Below, one piece after another: positions 1 to 6,093 of a stretch of 7,711 nt of DNA. This DNA is from GCA-2732805 sp964516605 (GTDB lineage: Bacteria; Pseudomonadota; Gammaproteobacteria; Coxiellales; Coxiellaceae): positions 1 to 7,711 of the forward strand of contig CAZFAA010000080.1 in NCBI GenBank assembly GCA_964516605.1. Reading direction: 5' to 3'. The translations under genes and the position numbers were made by a program. Below the pieces are notes generated by a model. That model was not told where the DNA came from, ran no database searches, and saw only the letters and a program-made list of their open reading frames with translations. Numbering within the stretch: position 1 is the first letter of the stretch; every line of letters starts with the position of its first letter.

Positions 1-19
1 CCAATTTCACCACTTCGGC
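1..19 (-). tRNA. tRNA-Leu, 5' end only (cut by window edge)
   Basis: The last 19 nt of the minus strand read GCCGAAGTGGTGAAATTGG. This matches the acceptor 5' strand and D-arm start of bacterial tRNA-Leu (GCCGAAGTGGTGAAATTGG-TAGACACG type). The anticodon lies outside the window, so the isoacceptor cannot be named. The tpiA-secG-tRNA-Leu order is common in gammaproteobacteria, which supports the call. The gene begins directly after a T-run that ends a hairpin over the secG stop codon. Confidence 0.8.
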
Positions 20-47
20 AAAAATTCAGCCATAGCACGCTATGGCT
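20..47 (-). terminator. Hairpin plus T-run between secG and tRNA-Leu
   Basis: A perfect inverted repeat at 28-47 (arms AGCCATAGC and GCTATGGCT) contains the secG stop codon TAG at 40-42. On the minus strand it is followed by GAA and five T, and the tRNA-Leu begins at the next base. The layout resembles an intrinsic terminator or attenuator. The short T-run and the tight fit to the tRNA make partial read-through, or a role in mRNA 3' stability and tRNA 5' processing, equally possible. Confidence 0.45.
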
Positions 48-399
48 TGCTCTTTCCATTATCTGGTACAGAGGGAAATACAAACTGTTGTTGTTTTGCA
101 GCGGCTTTATCCGCAGCGGGGACTGTTATACTAGCAGGTGCTTGCGCATTATTCTGTAACACCACCGCACTGTGCCCCACGAGATAACTCATGGTAAGAC
201 TCGTTGCAAAAAATAAAGCAGCCAATAAGGCTGTTACCTTCATTAAGAAAGGCAGAGCACCTTGACTGCCAAACATCGTATTAGATGAACCACTACCAAA
301 AGCCGCACCAACGTCGGCACCTTTACCATGTTGTACTAGCACTAAGCCAATTAACATAACAGCAACGATCACATGAATAACAATAATTATTTGTTCCAT
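40..399 (-). CDS. secG: Protein-export membrane protein SecG
   Basis: SecG is the small accessory subunit of the SecYEG channel in the inner membrane and assists SecA-driven export. The 119-aa product has the family plan: membrane segment 1 at about residues 3-22, a conserved cytoplasmic loop at 23-45 (QHGKGADVGAAFGSGSSNTMFG), and membrane segment 2 at about 53-73. A variable Ala/Gln-rich tail ends in Lys-Ser-Lys-Pro. The ATG at 397-399 lies inside the 3' end of tpiA (13-nt overlap) with a weak GG-containing ribosome site, suggesting translational coupling. The stop codon sits inside a hairpin that precedes tRNA-Leu. The length is at the usual upper end for the family because of the tail. Confidence 0.95.
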   Translation of the reverse strand: MEQIIIVIHVIVAVMLIGLVLVQHGKGADVGAAFGSGSSNTMFGSQGALPFLMKVTALLAALFFATSLTMSYLVGHSAVVLQNNAQAPASITVPAADKAAAKQQQFVFPSVPDNGKSKP

Positions 400-1145
400 T
401 GTTTACCTATCTCAATAAACTGATCCGCATTCAGCGAAGCACCACCCACTAAAACACCATCTATGTTGGGCATACAAGACAAACTGGCCGCATTATCCGA
501 CTTAACGCTGCCGCCGTACACAATACGTAACTGCTCACCTAATCCTGGTGTCGCGCTGTTGCAACACAAACGAATCGCAGCGTGCACTTCTTCGGCTTGT
601 TCTGGTGTAGCAACATTGCCCGTACCAATTGCCCACACAGGCTCATAAGCAATCACCATAGACTCCAATGAAGGCAGATTATCTTTTAATCTTAAGACAT
701 GTGCAAGTTGTTCTTGCACAATATCCAATGTTTTACCAGCATGGCGTTCATCTGCTGTTTCGCCTACACACAACACGGGAATCAGGCCGCCACTCAATGC
801 AGCCTGCACTTTAAGTGCGACCATCTCACTGGATTCACCCAGAATATGCCGACGTTCTGAATGCCCCAAAATAACATAACGGCAACCCAGATCACGTAAC
901 ATCGATACTGAAATTTCACCTGTTAACGCACCATCTGGTTTATTGGATACATTCTGAGCACCAAAAGCAATGTGTGTTTTATTTAAAATAGAACGGCATA
1001 TACCTAGATAAACAAACGGTGGAAATACTGCAAACTCAACATTTCTAACAGAAGCATACTGTACTTTAATTTCTTCTAGCAACTCATGCACACGCGTAAC
1101 CGTGCCGTGCATTTTCCAATTACCTGCAATGAAAGGTGTACGCAT
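387..1145 (-). CDS. tpiA: Triosephosphate isomerase
   Basis: This enzyme interconverts dihydroxyacetone phosphate and glyceraldehyde 3-phosphate in the cytoplasm, in glycolysis and gluconeogenesis. The 252-aa protein is a normal-length TIM barrel. All signature residues are present: Asn9 and Lys11 in AGNWKMHG, the electrophilic His95 in VILGHSERR, the catalytic base Glu168 in YEPVWAIGTG with the following loop-6 region, and the phosphate-binding YGGSV and GVLVGGASL near the C-terminus. I chose the ATG at 1143-1145 over the adjacent upstream GTG because AAGGAT lies 8 nt before it and family members begin M-R-x-P-x-I-A-G-N-W. It overlaps secG by 13 nt, so the two form an operon. The upstream gap holds only a weak promoter candidate. 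Confidence 0.97.
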   Translation of the reverse strand: MRTPFIAGNWKMHGTVTRVHELLEEIKVQYASVRNVEFAVFPPFVYLGICRSILNKTHIAFGAQNVSNKPDGALTGEISVSMLRDLGCRYVILGHSERRHILGESSEMVALKVQAALSGGLIPVLCVGETADERHAGKTLDIVQEQLAHVLRLKDNLPSLESMVIAYEPVWAIGTGNVATPEQAEEVHAAIRLCCNSATPGLGEQLRIVYGGSVKSDNAASLSCMPNIDGVLVGGASLNADQFIEIGKQWNK

Positions 1146-1631
1146 CACATTCTATCCTTATATTTGTAGGGCGCTCATTCTACCTGGATGCACAAGAATA
1201 GGGAATACGCCAAAAAGTACTTCAATTTCATATCCAATCTCAATAAATTGGCATCACTTAAATTAACAAGAATCTTAATAATGAAATGACCACAAAACAC
1301 TATGACAGTCTATTTATTTGCTTGAGCAAAGATGCCACAACCTGAAGAGTCATCATAAACCCACTTAGAAAACCTGCACTCTTAAGACTGATGCAATGCA
1401 TCATAGTCAACAAGATTCTTGCGAATAACTCGGATAAAAAATTGATCGAATATTAGTGAATATAAATAATAGATGAAACACGCAGTGCAGTATTTCGTTA
1501 TGATACTCAGATAAGGACACTTCTCAAAATACGAATAGCATTTTGATAGCTCGAGTAGAAGCAAGATCAGCAATAACAGGAAACCACTTGCCATTCACTT
1601 TGTAGTGCGCGCCTCCCATGGCGAGCAGCAT
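1146..1631. other. Intergenic region between tpiA and the small RNA; no supported gene
   Basis: This is about 485 bp with no recognised gene. On the minus strand a 35-codon frame opens with ATG at 1629-1631, right after the RNA terminator, and ends with TGA at 1524-1526. Its internal ATG at 1617-1619 begins MGGAHYKVNGKW; it has no ribosome site and no family I recognise. A longer Leu/Ile/Tyr-rich frame at 1382-1594 also lacks a ribosome site (GGGAGG is 17 nt away), and both read like AT-rich chance frames. An imperfect inverted repeat lies at 1386-1408 (GACT-TGATGCA/TGCATCA-AGTC). A weak tpiA promoter is possible (TTGAAG at 1220-1225, TATTCT at 1195-1200, 19-bp spacer). Confidence 0.5.
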
Positions 1632-1667
1632 AAAAAAAGGCCGCTGCTTTTCCCTCGCAACGGCCTT
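1632..1667 (-). terminator. Rho-independent terminator of the small RNA
   Basis: An 11-bp stem, AAGGCCGTTGC paired with GCAGCGGCCTT (one G-U pair), encloses the 9-nt loop GAGGGAAAA. Seven consecutive T follow on the minus strand (1632-1638). This is the clearest intrinsic terminator in the window. The loop itself carries AGGGA, as seen in terminators of known Rsm-type RNAs. Confidence 0.92.
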
Positions 1668-1880
1668 ACTTAATATGGGGTCTGTTCTGGGCATCCTTGC
1701 CCTATAGAGCGTCCTTACTGAACAGACCTTAGACTACCTACACCCGAAGTTCCAGTGCGGAACTTAAGGTTTTATTGACCGCGATAACTCTGGACTTCCT
1801 TGTCCCGGCTGTCTCTCCCTACAGCCCAACATTCCTGTTGTATGTGCTATCTGCATTCAATTTCCCCCGAAGGGAATATC
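1632..1880 (-). ncRNA. CsrA/RsmA-titrating small RNA (CsrB/RsmY/RsmZ type), candidate
   Basis: This is a structured, non-coding RNA of about 245 nt. In order it shows: a 5' hairpin with a CUUCGG loop (1863-1876); CAAC-AGGAAT-GTTG (1827-1840); GGCTGT-AGGGAGAG-ACAGCC (1807-1826); GGAC-AAGGAA-GTCC (1792-1805); a GGA-free-loop hairpin with 7-bp arms AAGTTCC/GGAACTT (1747-1765); a 9-bp stem GGTCTGTTC/GAACAGACC (1679-1687 with 1720-1728) enclosing an unpaired AAGGAC and the hairpin GGGCA-AGGA-TGCCC (1689-1702); and a terminator with AGGGA in its loop. Six GGA motifs are in loops or unpaired, all preceded by A or AG, fitting the CsrA-binding consensus (A-N-G-G-A in a hairpin loop). In known families such RNAs sequester CsrA/RsmA and are driven by a GacA/LetA/UvrY-type response regulator. 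The 5' end is uncertain (about 1870-1880). It does not match 6S, RNase P, SRP or tmRNA landmarks. Confidence 0.8.
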
Positions 1881-1908
1881 AAGATAACATACCCATAGTT
1901 CTCAGCAA
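1881..1908 (-). promoter_or_regulatory. Candidate promoter of the small RNA
   Basis: On the minus strand TTGCTG (1903-1908) stands 16 bp before TATCTT (1881-1886), which is preceded by TG at 1888-1889, an extended -10 arrangement. Transcription would begin near 1874, at the foot of the UUCG hairpin. TATGTT (1886-1891) is an alternative -10 and would start the RNA near 1880. This is a consensus match by eye only. Confidence 0.45.
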
Positions 1909-1924
1909 GCTAATAAGTTAGCTT
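1907..1924. promoter_or_regulatory. 18-bp dyad, candidate activator site for the small RNA
   Basis: A perfect 7-bp inverted repeat, AAGCTAA-N4-TTAGCTT, overlaps the proposed -35 box. Its centre is about 41 bp upstream of a start at 1874, where class II activators bind. Its 18-bp span equals that of the GacA box (TGTAAG-N6-CTTACA), but the bases do not match that consensus or the Legionella LetA consensus. The regulator is therefore unknown. Confidence 0.4.
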
Positions 1925-2041
1925 TTCCACCTATAGGATGAGCAGACTAAATGACAATGGTCAATATTTTTTTAAAAATCATAAGGTTATCTTATTAACG
2001 ATAAAATATTACCTTAAAAAAGCATCTCTAGCTGTATAAGT

Positions 2042-2081
2042 ATAGGGCATATATCTCACAAAGGAATAGGATATATTCTCA
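2042..2081. repeat. Pair of imperfect direct repeats upstream of the small RNA
   Basis: ATAGGGCATATATCTCA (2042-2058) and ATAGGATATATTCTCA (2066-2081) begin 24 bp apart, a little over two helical turns. They share the ATAGG start, an ATATAT core and a TCTCA end. They lie about 140-200 bp upstream of the proposed RNA start. They could be tandem regulator sites or chance in AT-rich DNA. Confidence 0.4.
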
Positions 2082-2421
2082 AGAGGTCAGGCTTAAGTGA
2101 GACGTAGGTTTGTAAAGTTGAAAGGACCAGACAAAACAGTTTTGCAATAGTACACACAAAAAAATTGAATGTGAAGCACAAATATATAAAAACTTTAAAA
2201 AACGCGGGATTATTTTTAAATAACTCAAAATATGCCTAAAAATAAGTACTTTTGATCATATTTAGAACCAAAAATAGTTACTGAGCAGCGCATCGTATTT
2301 AAAAAACGCATTGTTATGCTTCATGAATATAAGCAAAAAAGACTATAAATATAGGACAAAATGAAGCTAACATTTTTTTGCCAGCTCTATGTTGTACTTT
2401 AACTTTAATCCACTACCTGTA

Positions 2422-2458
2422 GCTAAAAAATAAATTTAGAACACTACTAATAGTCTTC
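2422..2458 (-). terminator. Weak terminator-like hairpin after pdxT
   Basis: About 25 nt past the pdxT stop, an imperfect stem at 2439-2458 (GAA-ACTA paired with TAGT-TTC around a G-G mismatch, loop TTAG) is followed by a T-rich run ending in six T. The stem is short and poor in G+C, so termination by this element alone is doubtful. No better terminator for the ppiD-pdxS-pdxT transcript is visible. Confidence 0.25.
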
Positions 2459-2482
2459 AGGGGATAAAGTTACGCAGTCTAC

Positions 2483-3052
2483 CTACATTTTTTTAACAAA
2501 ATAGTCGTGTACAAAACTTTTCACTAATAATTCGGGATGAAATGATGCGCATAATACATTCTCTTGTTGTACTAATACAGGAACACCATTACATGTAGCT
2601 AATACATTGACACAATTACCAATGGATGTGATTTTTGGTGCGCGAATGAAAACCATTTCACACGTATCAAAACCAAAAACAGTTGCATTACATTCACCTG
2701 TTGCAACATGGCTATCTAACTGCCTGCCGTAGGCATTACGTGACACACTAATATCTATTAATTTTAAGGATTCTTGCTGCGGGATAACATGCTTGGCAAA
2801 AACAATCATCCCAGCACACGTACCAAATAATTTTTTACCCGCATGCTTAAAATCACAAATAGCATCTTGCCAATTAAGTGGTGTCATTAATGTTAATAAA
2901 GCTGTCGATTCGCCGCCTGGAACAATCAAACCATCTAAATTATGCAATTCAGATGGTTTATAAATAAGCGGGGCTTCAACAGAAAAAGAACGTAACGCTT
3001 GTTGGTGCAACGCATAATTACCTTGTAACGCCAATACCCCAATGCGCTGCAT
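2483..3052 (-). CDS. pdxT: PLP synthase glutaminase subunit PdxT
   Basis: PdxT hydrolyses glutamine and passes ammonia to PdxS for one-step synthesis of pyridoxal 5'-phosphate (DXP-independent route). The 189-aa product is a class I glutamine amidotransferase of usual length. The catalytic triad is intact: Cys79 in FGTCAGM, His172 and Glu174 in FHPEL. The oxyanion motif PGGEST is at 45-50, and the N-terminal IGVLALQG is a PdxT hallmark. I chose the ATG at 3050-3052, 2 nt after the pdxS stop, with AGAGG 10 nt upstream. A GTG at 3056-3058 overlapping the pdxS TGA (GTGA) would add two residues and cannot be excluded. Tight coupling to pdxS fits the obligate 12+12 complex known for this family. 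Confidence 0.96.
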   Translation of the reverse strand: MQRIGVLALQGNYALHQQALRSFSVEAPLIYKPSELHNLDGLIVPGGESTALLTLMTPLNWQDAICDFKHAGKKLFGTCAGMIVFAKHVIPQQESLKLIDISVSRNAYGRQLDSHVATGECNATVFGFDTCEMVFIRAPKITSIGNCVNVLATCNGVPVLVQQENVLCASFHPELLVKSFVHDYFVKKM

Positions 3053-3054
3053 GA

Positions 3055-3930
3055 TCACGAACCTCTGTGTGCTAACAATTCTTCTGGGGGTAATGTACTA
3101 ATATTAATTCCAACCATAGGCTCACCCAAATTTTCAGAAAGCTCTGCAAGCAATACTGCATCTTCAAAATGTGTTGTCGCTTGAACAATAGCATGTGCAC
3201 GTTTTGCAGGATCACCTGATTTAAAAATACCGGACCCCACAAACACAGCCTCTGCACCGAGATGACGCATTAACGCTGCATCAGCCGGTGTTGCAATACC
3301 ACCTGCAGCAAAATTAGGCACAGGTAATTTACCATGCTGCGCAACCCAATCCACCAATTCAAACGGTGCCTGCAATTCTTTTGCAGCAACCATCAACTCA
3401 TCACGGCGTAATGTGGTGAGACGACGCATCTCACTTTGTATCGTGCGCATATGACGCACGGCTTCTACAACATTACCTGTTCCCGCCTCACCCTTAGTAC
3501 GAATCATCGCAGCACCCTCACCAATACGGCGCAAGGCCTCACCCAAATTACGACAACCACACACAAAAGGTACTTTGAAACTCAGTTTGTCAATGTGGTT
3601 GTGTTCATCTGCAGGAGTCAGCACTTCACTTTCATCAACGTAATCCACACCCAATGCTTCCAAAATTTGCGCTTCCACAAAGTGGCCTATACGTACCTTA
3701 GCCATCACTGGAATCGAAACCGCTGCCATAATATCCTTAATCATCTGTGGATCACTCATACGTGATACACCACCTTCACGGCGAATATCAGCTGGAACAC
3801 GCTCAAGTGCCATCACAGCAACAGCTCCGGCTTTTTCAGCAATAACAGCCTGCTCTGCATTCACAACATCCATAATCACACCGCCTTTTAACATCTCGGC
3901 AAGACCCGTTTTCAAATTTAATAAAGACAT
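3055..3930 (-). CDS. pdxS: Pyridoxal 5'-phosphate synthase subunit PdxS
   Basis: PdxS builds PLP from ribose 5-phosphate, glyceraldehyde 3-phosphate and ammonia supplied by PdxT. The 291-aa TIM-barrel protein is full length and very conserved. Asp21 in GGVIMDVVN, Lys78 in PVMAKVRIGHF (sugar-attaching lysine) and Lys146 in IRTKGEAGTGN (second lysine) correspond to Asp24, Lys81 and Lys149 of the Bacillus enzyme. The C-terminal phosphate-binding NFAAGGIATPADA and GSGIFKS are also present. I chose the ATG at 3928-3930, with GGAG 8 nt upstream, over the GTG at 3937-3939, whose supposed ribosome site would overlap it. The ATG is 1 nt past the ppiD stop (TAG-T-ATG), so PdxS translation is probably coupled to ppiD. 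One substrate is the product of TpiA, encoded 2 kb away; that link is coincidental as far as the sequence shows. Confidence 0.97.
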   Translation of the reverse strand: MSLLNLKTGLAEMLKGGVIMDVVNAEQAVIAEKAGAVAVMALERVPADIRREGGVSRMSDPQMIKDIMAAVSIPVMAKVRIGHFVEAQILEALGVDYVDESEVLTPADEHNHIDKLSFKVPFVCGCRNLGEALRRIGEGAAMIRTKGEAGTGNVVEAVRHMRTIQSEMRRLTTLRRDELMVAAKELQAPFELVDWVAQHGKLPVPNFAAGGIATPADAALMRHLGAEAVFVGSGIFKSGDPAKRAHAIVQATTHFEDAVLLAELSENLGEPMVGINISTLPPEELLAHRGS

Positions 3931-3931
3931 A

Positions 3932-5779
3932 CTATGCACTCCAACTACTCACTAATTTTTTATCTTTAATGCTAACCTTGGCTGACCTTAAAAGCTGCTG
4001 TACATAGATTTGAAATTCATTCATTCCACGTATCGCTGCAAGGTTACTCTGTAATGTTTGCTTTTGTTTTGGTGTGGCATCAGCCCAGTTAGCTTCATGA
4101 CTTGCGATAACCTTAATCAGCGCATAGCCATTATCCAATTCAACAGCTTTATACTGACCAATGGGCGTTGCAAATGCCGCCGCTACTATTTGTTTATTCG
4201 GCACTGAACTTGTACGCATAACATGCAAATAAGTCTGCCAATGCAAAGCCTTTGCTTTTTGATCTTTTCCTAACTTAGTTTGCAACAAATAAGCTTGTAA
4301 TCCCACTTCACGCAATGCCATTTGTTTTTTGAGTGTCGCTACAATCTGCGCTTTAACAAGCCCCAAAGACTTATGTTGTAGTGGTATGGATTTAACAACA
4401 CGCAATACCATCACACCACCATTGCTTAACGAAATAGGATTGCTATTATTACCACCCTCCAATACACTTTGACTGAAAGCCGCTTCTAAAACGGGTCGCT
4501 CAGAGAAAATACCTGTTTTTTCTCCTTGCTGAGTCAGCACCGGACTGACCTGCAGCGGCAATCCAGTTTGTTTTGAGGCACTATCTAAACTTGTAGGATT
4601 AGTGAATGCAATCGATGACAGCTGCTCGCTTTTAACAGATGCCTGCTGATCTACTTGCTGCTCAAGCAACATCGCTTTAATTTGTGCTTTGACTACAGCA
4701 AATGCACGTGTTTGCTGAGGTTGATGTTTTAAGACTTCAAAAACAGTAAAGCCACCTGGGGTCGGTAAGGGCTTAGATACTTGCCCAACATGCAAGCCAT
4801 TGAGCACATCTACTAAGGCTGGCGCGATATCGGCTGCACTCATCGTTTGTGTGACAGACTGCCAACCTGGGCGTTGGTCATGCATCAATGCCGTTAATTT
4901 TTTACCTGATTTCAACTGCGTTAAGATATGGTCTACATCAGACTGTGTGGGCACAGTAATACGCGCAATACTCCAACTGGCTGGAACGACAAAATTACCT
5001 TTGTGTGCTTGATAATACTCTGCAACTTGCGCATCACTGACATGCACCTGTTTTAACAATGCATCACGCGATAGTAAAATATATTGCACCTGCACTTTTG
5101 CTGGAATCGAAAACAGCGCCTTGTTAGCAGTATAGTAATCTTGAACCTGCTGTTCAGTGACCTGCACTTTTTGCTCAAGCGCTGCAATAGGTAATACAGC
5201 AACGCTAAAATCACGATGCTGCTGCCACAAACCATATAATGTATGCATTTCATTTGGCAATGCAAAGGCGCTACCGCGCATGCCATTAACCAGCTGCTGC
5301 AATAAAGCATCATCACGAAATGCGGCATAAAATGCGTCAGGAGAACTATAACCCAAATTGTACAAAGCATTCTGCAAGATTTGAGGCGAAAATACACCAT
5401 TCACCTGGAATTGCGGCAACTGCTGTATGTAGCCCTGAATCTGATTCAAGTCGATACTAAATCCAAGATGATGCGCCGCCTGTAGCACAATCGTCTGATT
5501 GATCATCTGATTCAACGTCATCTCTTTTAAGGACGTCATTTCGTCTTCAGTCAACCCGCGCCCCACTGCTTTTTCTTGTTGGCGCTGCACGAGCTGATAA
5601 CGCTGCATAAAGGCACTTTGTGTGATTTTCTGGTGATTGACCACAGCAATTGCCATCGTTGGCCCTTGATCCCGCTCTATATAGTATTCCAATCCCCATG
5701 ATACAAACGCAACAGCAATGACAGCAATCACAATGCCTGCAAACCATCCGCGAATATGCTCACCAAATTTTTGTAACAT
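3932..5779 (-). CDS. ppiD: Periplasmic folding chaperone PpiD (SurA_N / parvulin-like)
   Basis: PpiD is anchored in the inner membrane near the Sec translocon and assists proteins emerging into the periplasm. The 615-aa protein has a short cytoplasmic N-terminus (MLQKFGEHIRG), one membrane segment at about 13-29, then a SurA_N-like chaperone domain (about 40-175). Linker repeats with VSDAQVAEYY-type motifs follow at about 205-262, then a parvulin-like region at about 269-352 and an all-helical C-terminal part. The parvulin region lacks the usual SHIL opening and FGYH-type ending (here PGGFTVFEVL), so isomerase activity is doubtful, as reported for other PpiD proteins. The start is ATG 5777-5779, with AGGAAG 6 nt upstream. 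A longer frame starting at 5818 would begin next to the predicted transcription start and is rejected. It heads the ppiD-pdxS-pdxT unit and follows hupB, as in many gammaproteobacteria. Confidence 0.93.
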   Translation of the reverse strand: MLQKFGEHIRGWFAGIVIAVIAVAFVSWGLEYYIERDQGPTMAIAVVNHQKITQSAFMQRYQLVQRQQEKAVGRGLTEDEMTSLKEMTLNQMINQTIVLQAAHHLGFSIDLNQIQGYIQQLPQFQVNGVFSPQILQNALYNLGYSSPDAFYAAFRDDALLQQLVNGMRGSAFALPNEMHTLYGLWQQHRDFSVAVLPIAALEQKVQVTEQQVQDYYTANKALFSIPAKVQVQYILLSRDALLKQVHVSDAQVAEYYQAHKGNFVVPASWSIARITVPTQSDVDHILTQLKSGKKLTALMHDQRPGWQSVTQTMSAADIAPALVDVLNGLHVGQVSKPLPTPGGFTVFEVLKHQPQQTRAFAVVKAQIKAMLLEQQVDQQASVKSEQLSSIAFTNPTSLDSASKQTGLPLQVSPVLTQQGEKTGIFSERPVLEAAFSQSVLEGGNNSNPISLSNGGVMVLRVVKSIPLQHKSLGLVKAQIVATLKKQMALREVGLQAYLLQTKLGKDQKAKALHWQTYLHVMRTSSVPNKQIVAAAFATPIGQYKAVELDNGYALIKVIASHEANWADATPKQKQTLQSNLAAIRGMNEFQIYVQQLLRSAKVSIKDKKLVSSWSA

Positions 5780-5819
5780 AAGGAACTTCCTTTTTTTCCA
5801 GCCGAAAAGAACGGCCAAT

Positions 5820-5846
5820 ATTATATGGTTAAAGATAGAGGATCAA
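5820..5846 (-). promoter_or_regulatory. Candidate ppiD promoter
   Basis: On the minus strand an exact TATAAT lies at 5820-5825. TTGATC (5841-5846) is a -35 with a short 15-bp spacer; TTGCCT at 5846-5851 would give 20 bp. Transcription would begin near 5813, giving a leader of about 35 nt before the ATG at 5779. This supports a ppiD-pdxS-pdxT transcript separate from the tRNA genes, although read-through from them is possible. Confidence 0.4.
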
Positions 5847-5922
5847 GGCAATTCAGGGTATTTAGCACAGAAGATTGGTTGTGTTCTGCTCTAAGTCAAA
5901 GAGAAGCACAAATTTCTAAAAA

Positions 5923-5999
5923 TGGCGGAGCGGACGGGATTTGAACCCGCGACCTCCGGCGTGACAGGCCGGCATTCTAACCAACTGAACTACCGCTCC
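5923..5999 (-). tRNA. tRNA-Asp (anticodon GTC)
   Basis: The full 77-nt cloverleaf is visible. The acceptor GGAGCGG pairs with CCGCTCC, followed by the discriminator G and an encoded CCA. The D-arm is AGTTCAGTTGGTTAGAAT, the anticodon loop CTGTCAC carries GTC, and the T-arm is CGGGTTCAAATCCCG. It is close to E. coli tRNA-Asp. It lies 11 nt downstream of tRNA-Val, so the two are processed from one precursor. A run of five T follows the CCA closely, without a separate hairpin. Confidence 0.98.
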
Positions 6000-6010
6000 G
6001 CGAATAGTGA

Positions 6011-6086
6011 TGGTGGGTGCTGTAGGGATCGAACCTACGACCCTCGCCTTGTAAGGGCGATGCTCTCCCAGCTGAGCTAAGCACCC
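6011..6086 (-). tRNA. tRNA-Val (anticodon TAC)
   Basis: The full 76-nt cloverleaf is visible. The acceptor GGGTGCT pairs with AGCACCC, followed by A and an encoded CCA. The D-arm is TAGCTCAGCTGGGAGAGCA, the anticodon loop CTTACAA carries TAC, and the T-arm is GTAGGTTCGATCCCTAC. Its 5' end is only 7 nt after the hupB stop codon, with no room for a promoter. It is therefore most likely made from the hupB transcript by RNase P cleavage. Confidence 0.98.
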
Positions 6087-6093
6087 GATGTTT

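Larger units (their letters stand above)
1925..2482. other. AT-rich intergenic region between pdxT and the small RNA
   Basis: This is about 560 bp of strongly AT-rich sequence with no plausible coding frame on either strand; stop codons are dense and no ribosome site precedes any ATG. It holds a weak terminator-like hairpin after pdxT (2422-2458) and a pair of imperfect direct repeats (2042-2081), both listed separately. It also contains runs of T on the minus strand and a small palindrome CCTATAGG at 1931-1938. Nothing else is recognised. Confidence 0.6.

Noticed and set aside
1382..1594. 70-aa minus-strand frame rich in Leu, Ile and Tyr
   Set aside because: No ribosome site at a usable distance (GGGAGG is 17 nt upstream), irregular composition typical of AT-rich non-coding DNA, and no recognisable family.
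1632..1880. 6S RNA, RNase P RNA or SRP RNA as the identity of the small RNA
   Set aside because: There is no long closed rod pairing 5' and 3' ends (6S), the conserved RNase P cores are not matched despite a GGAAGTCC string, and there is no SRP GGAAGCAGC-type loop. The repeated GGA hairpins fit CsrA titration better.
3931..3939. GTG start for PdxS at 3939 overlapping ppiD
   Set aside because: The only good ribosome site (GGAG) would overlap this codon, but it is 8 nt from the ATG at 3930.
5780..5818. Upstream extension of PpiD to the start at 5818
   Set aside because: It would begin beside the predicted transcription start, has no ribosome site, and adds residues absent from the family, which starts M-L-Q-K.
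5908..5922. LetA-box-like string TTAGAAATTTGTG after tRNA-Asp
   Set aside because: It departs from the dyad consensus on one arm, and no GGA-rich RNA follows it; a chance AT-rich match is likely.
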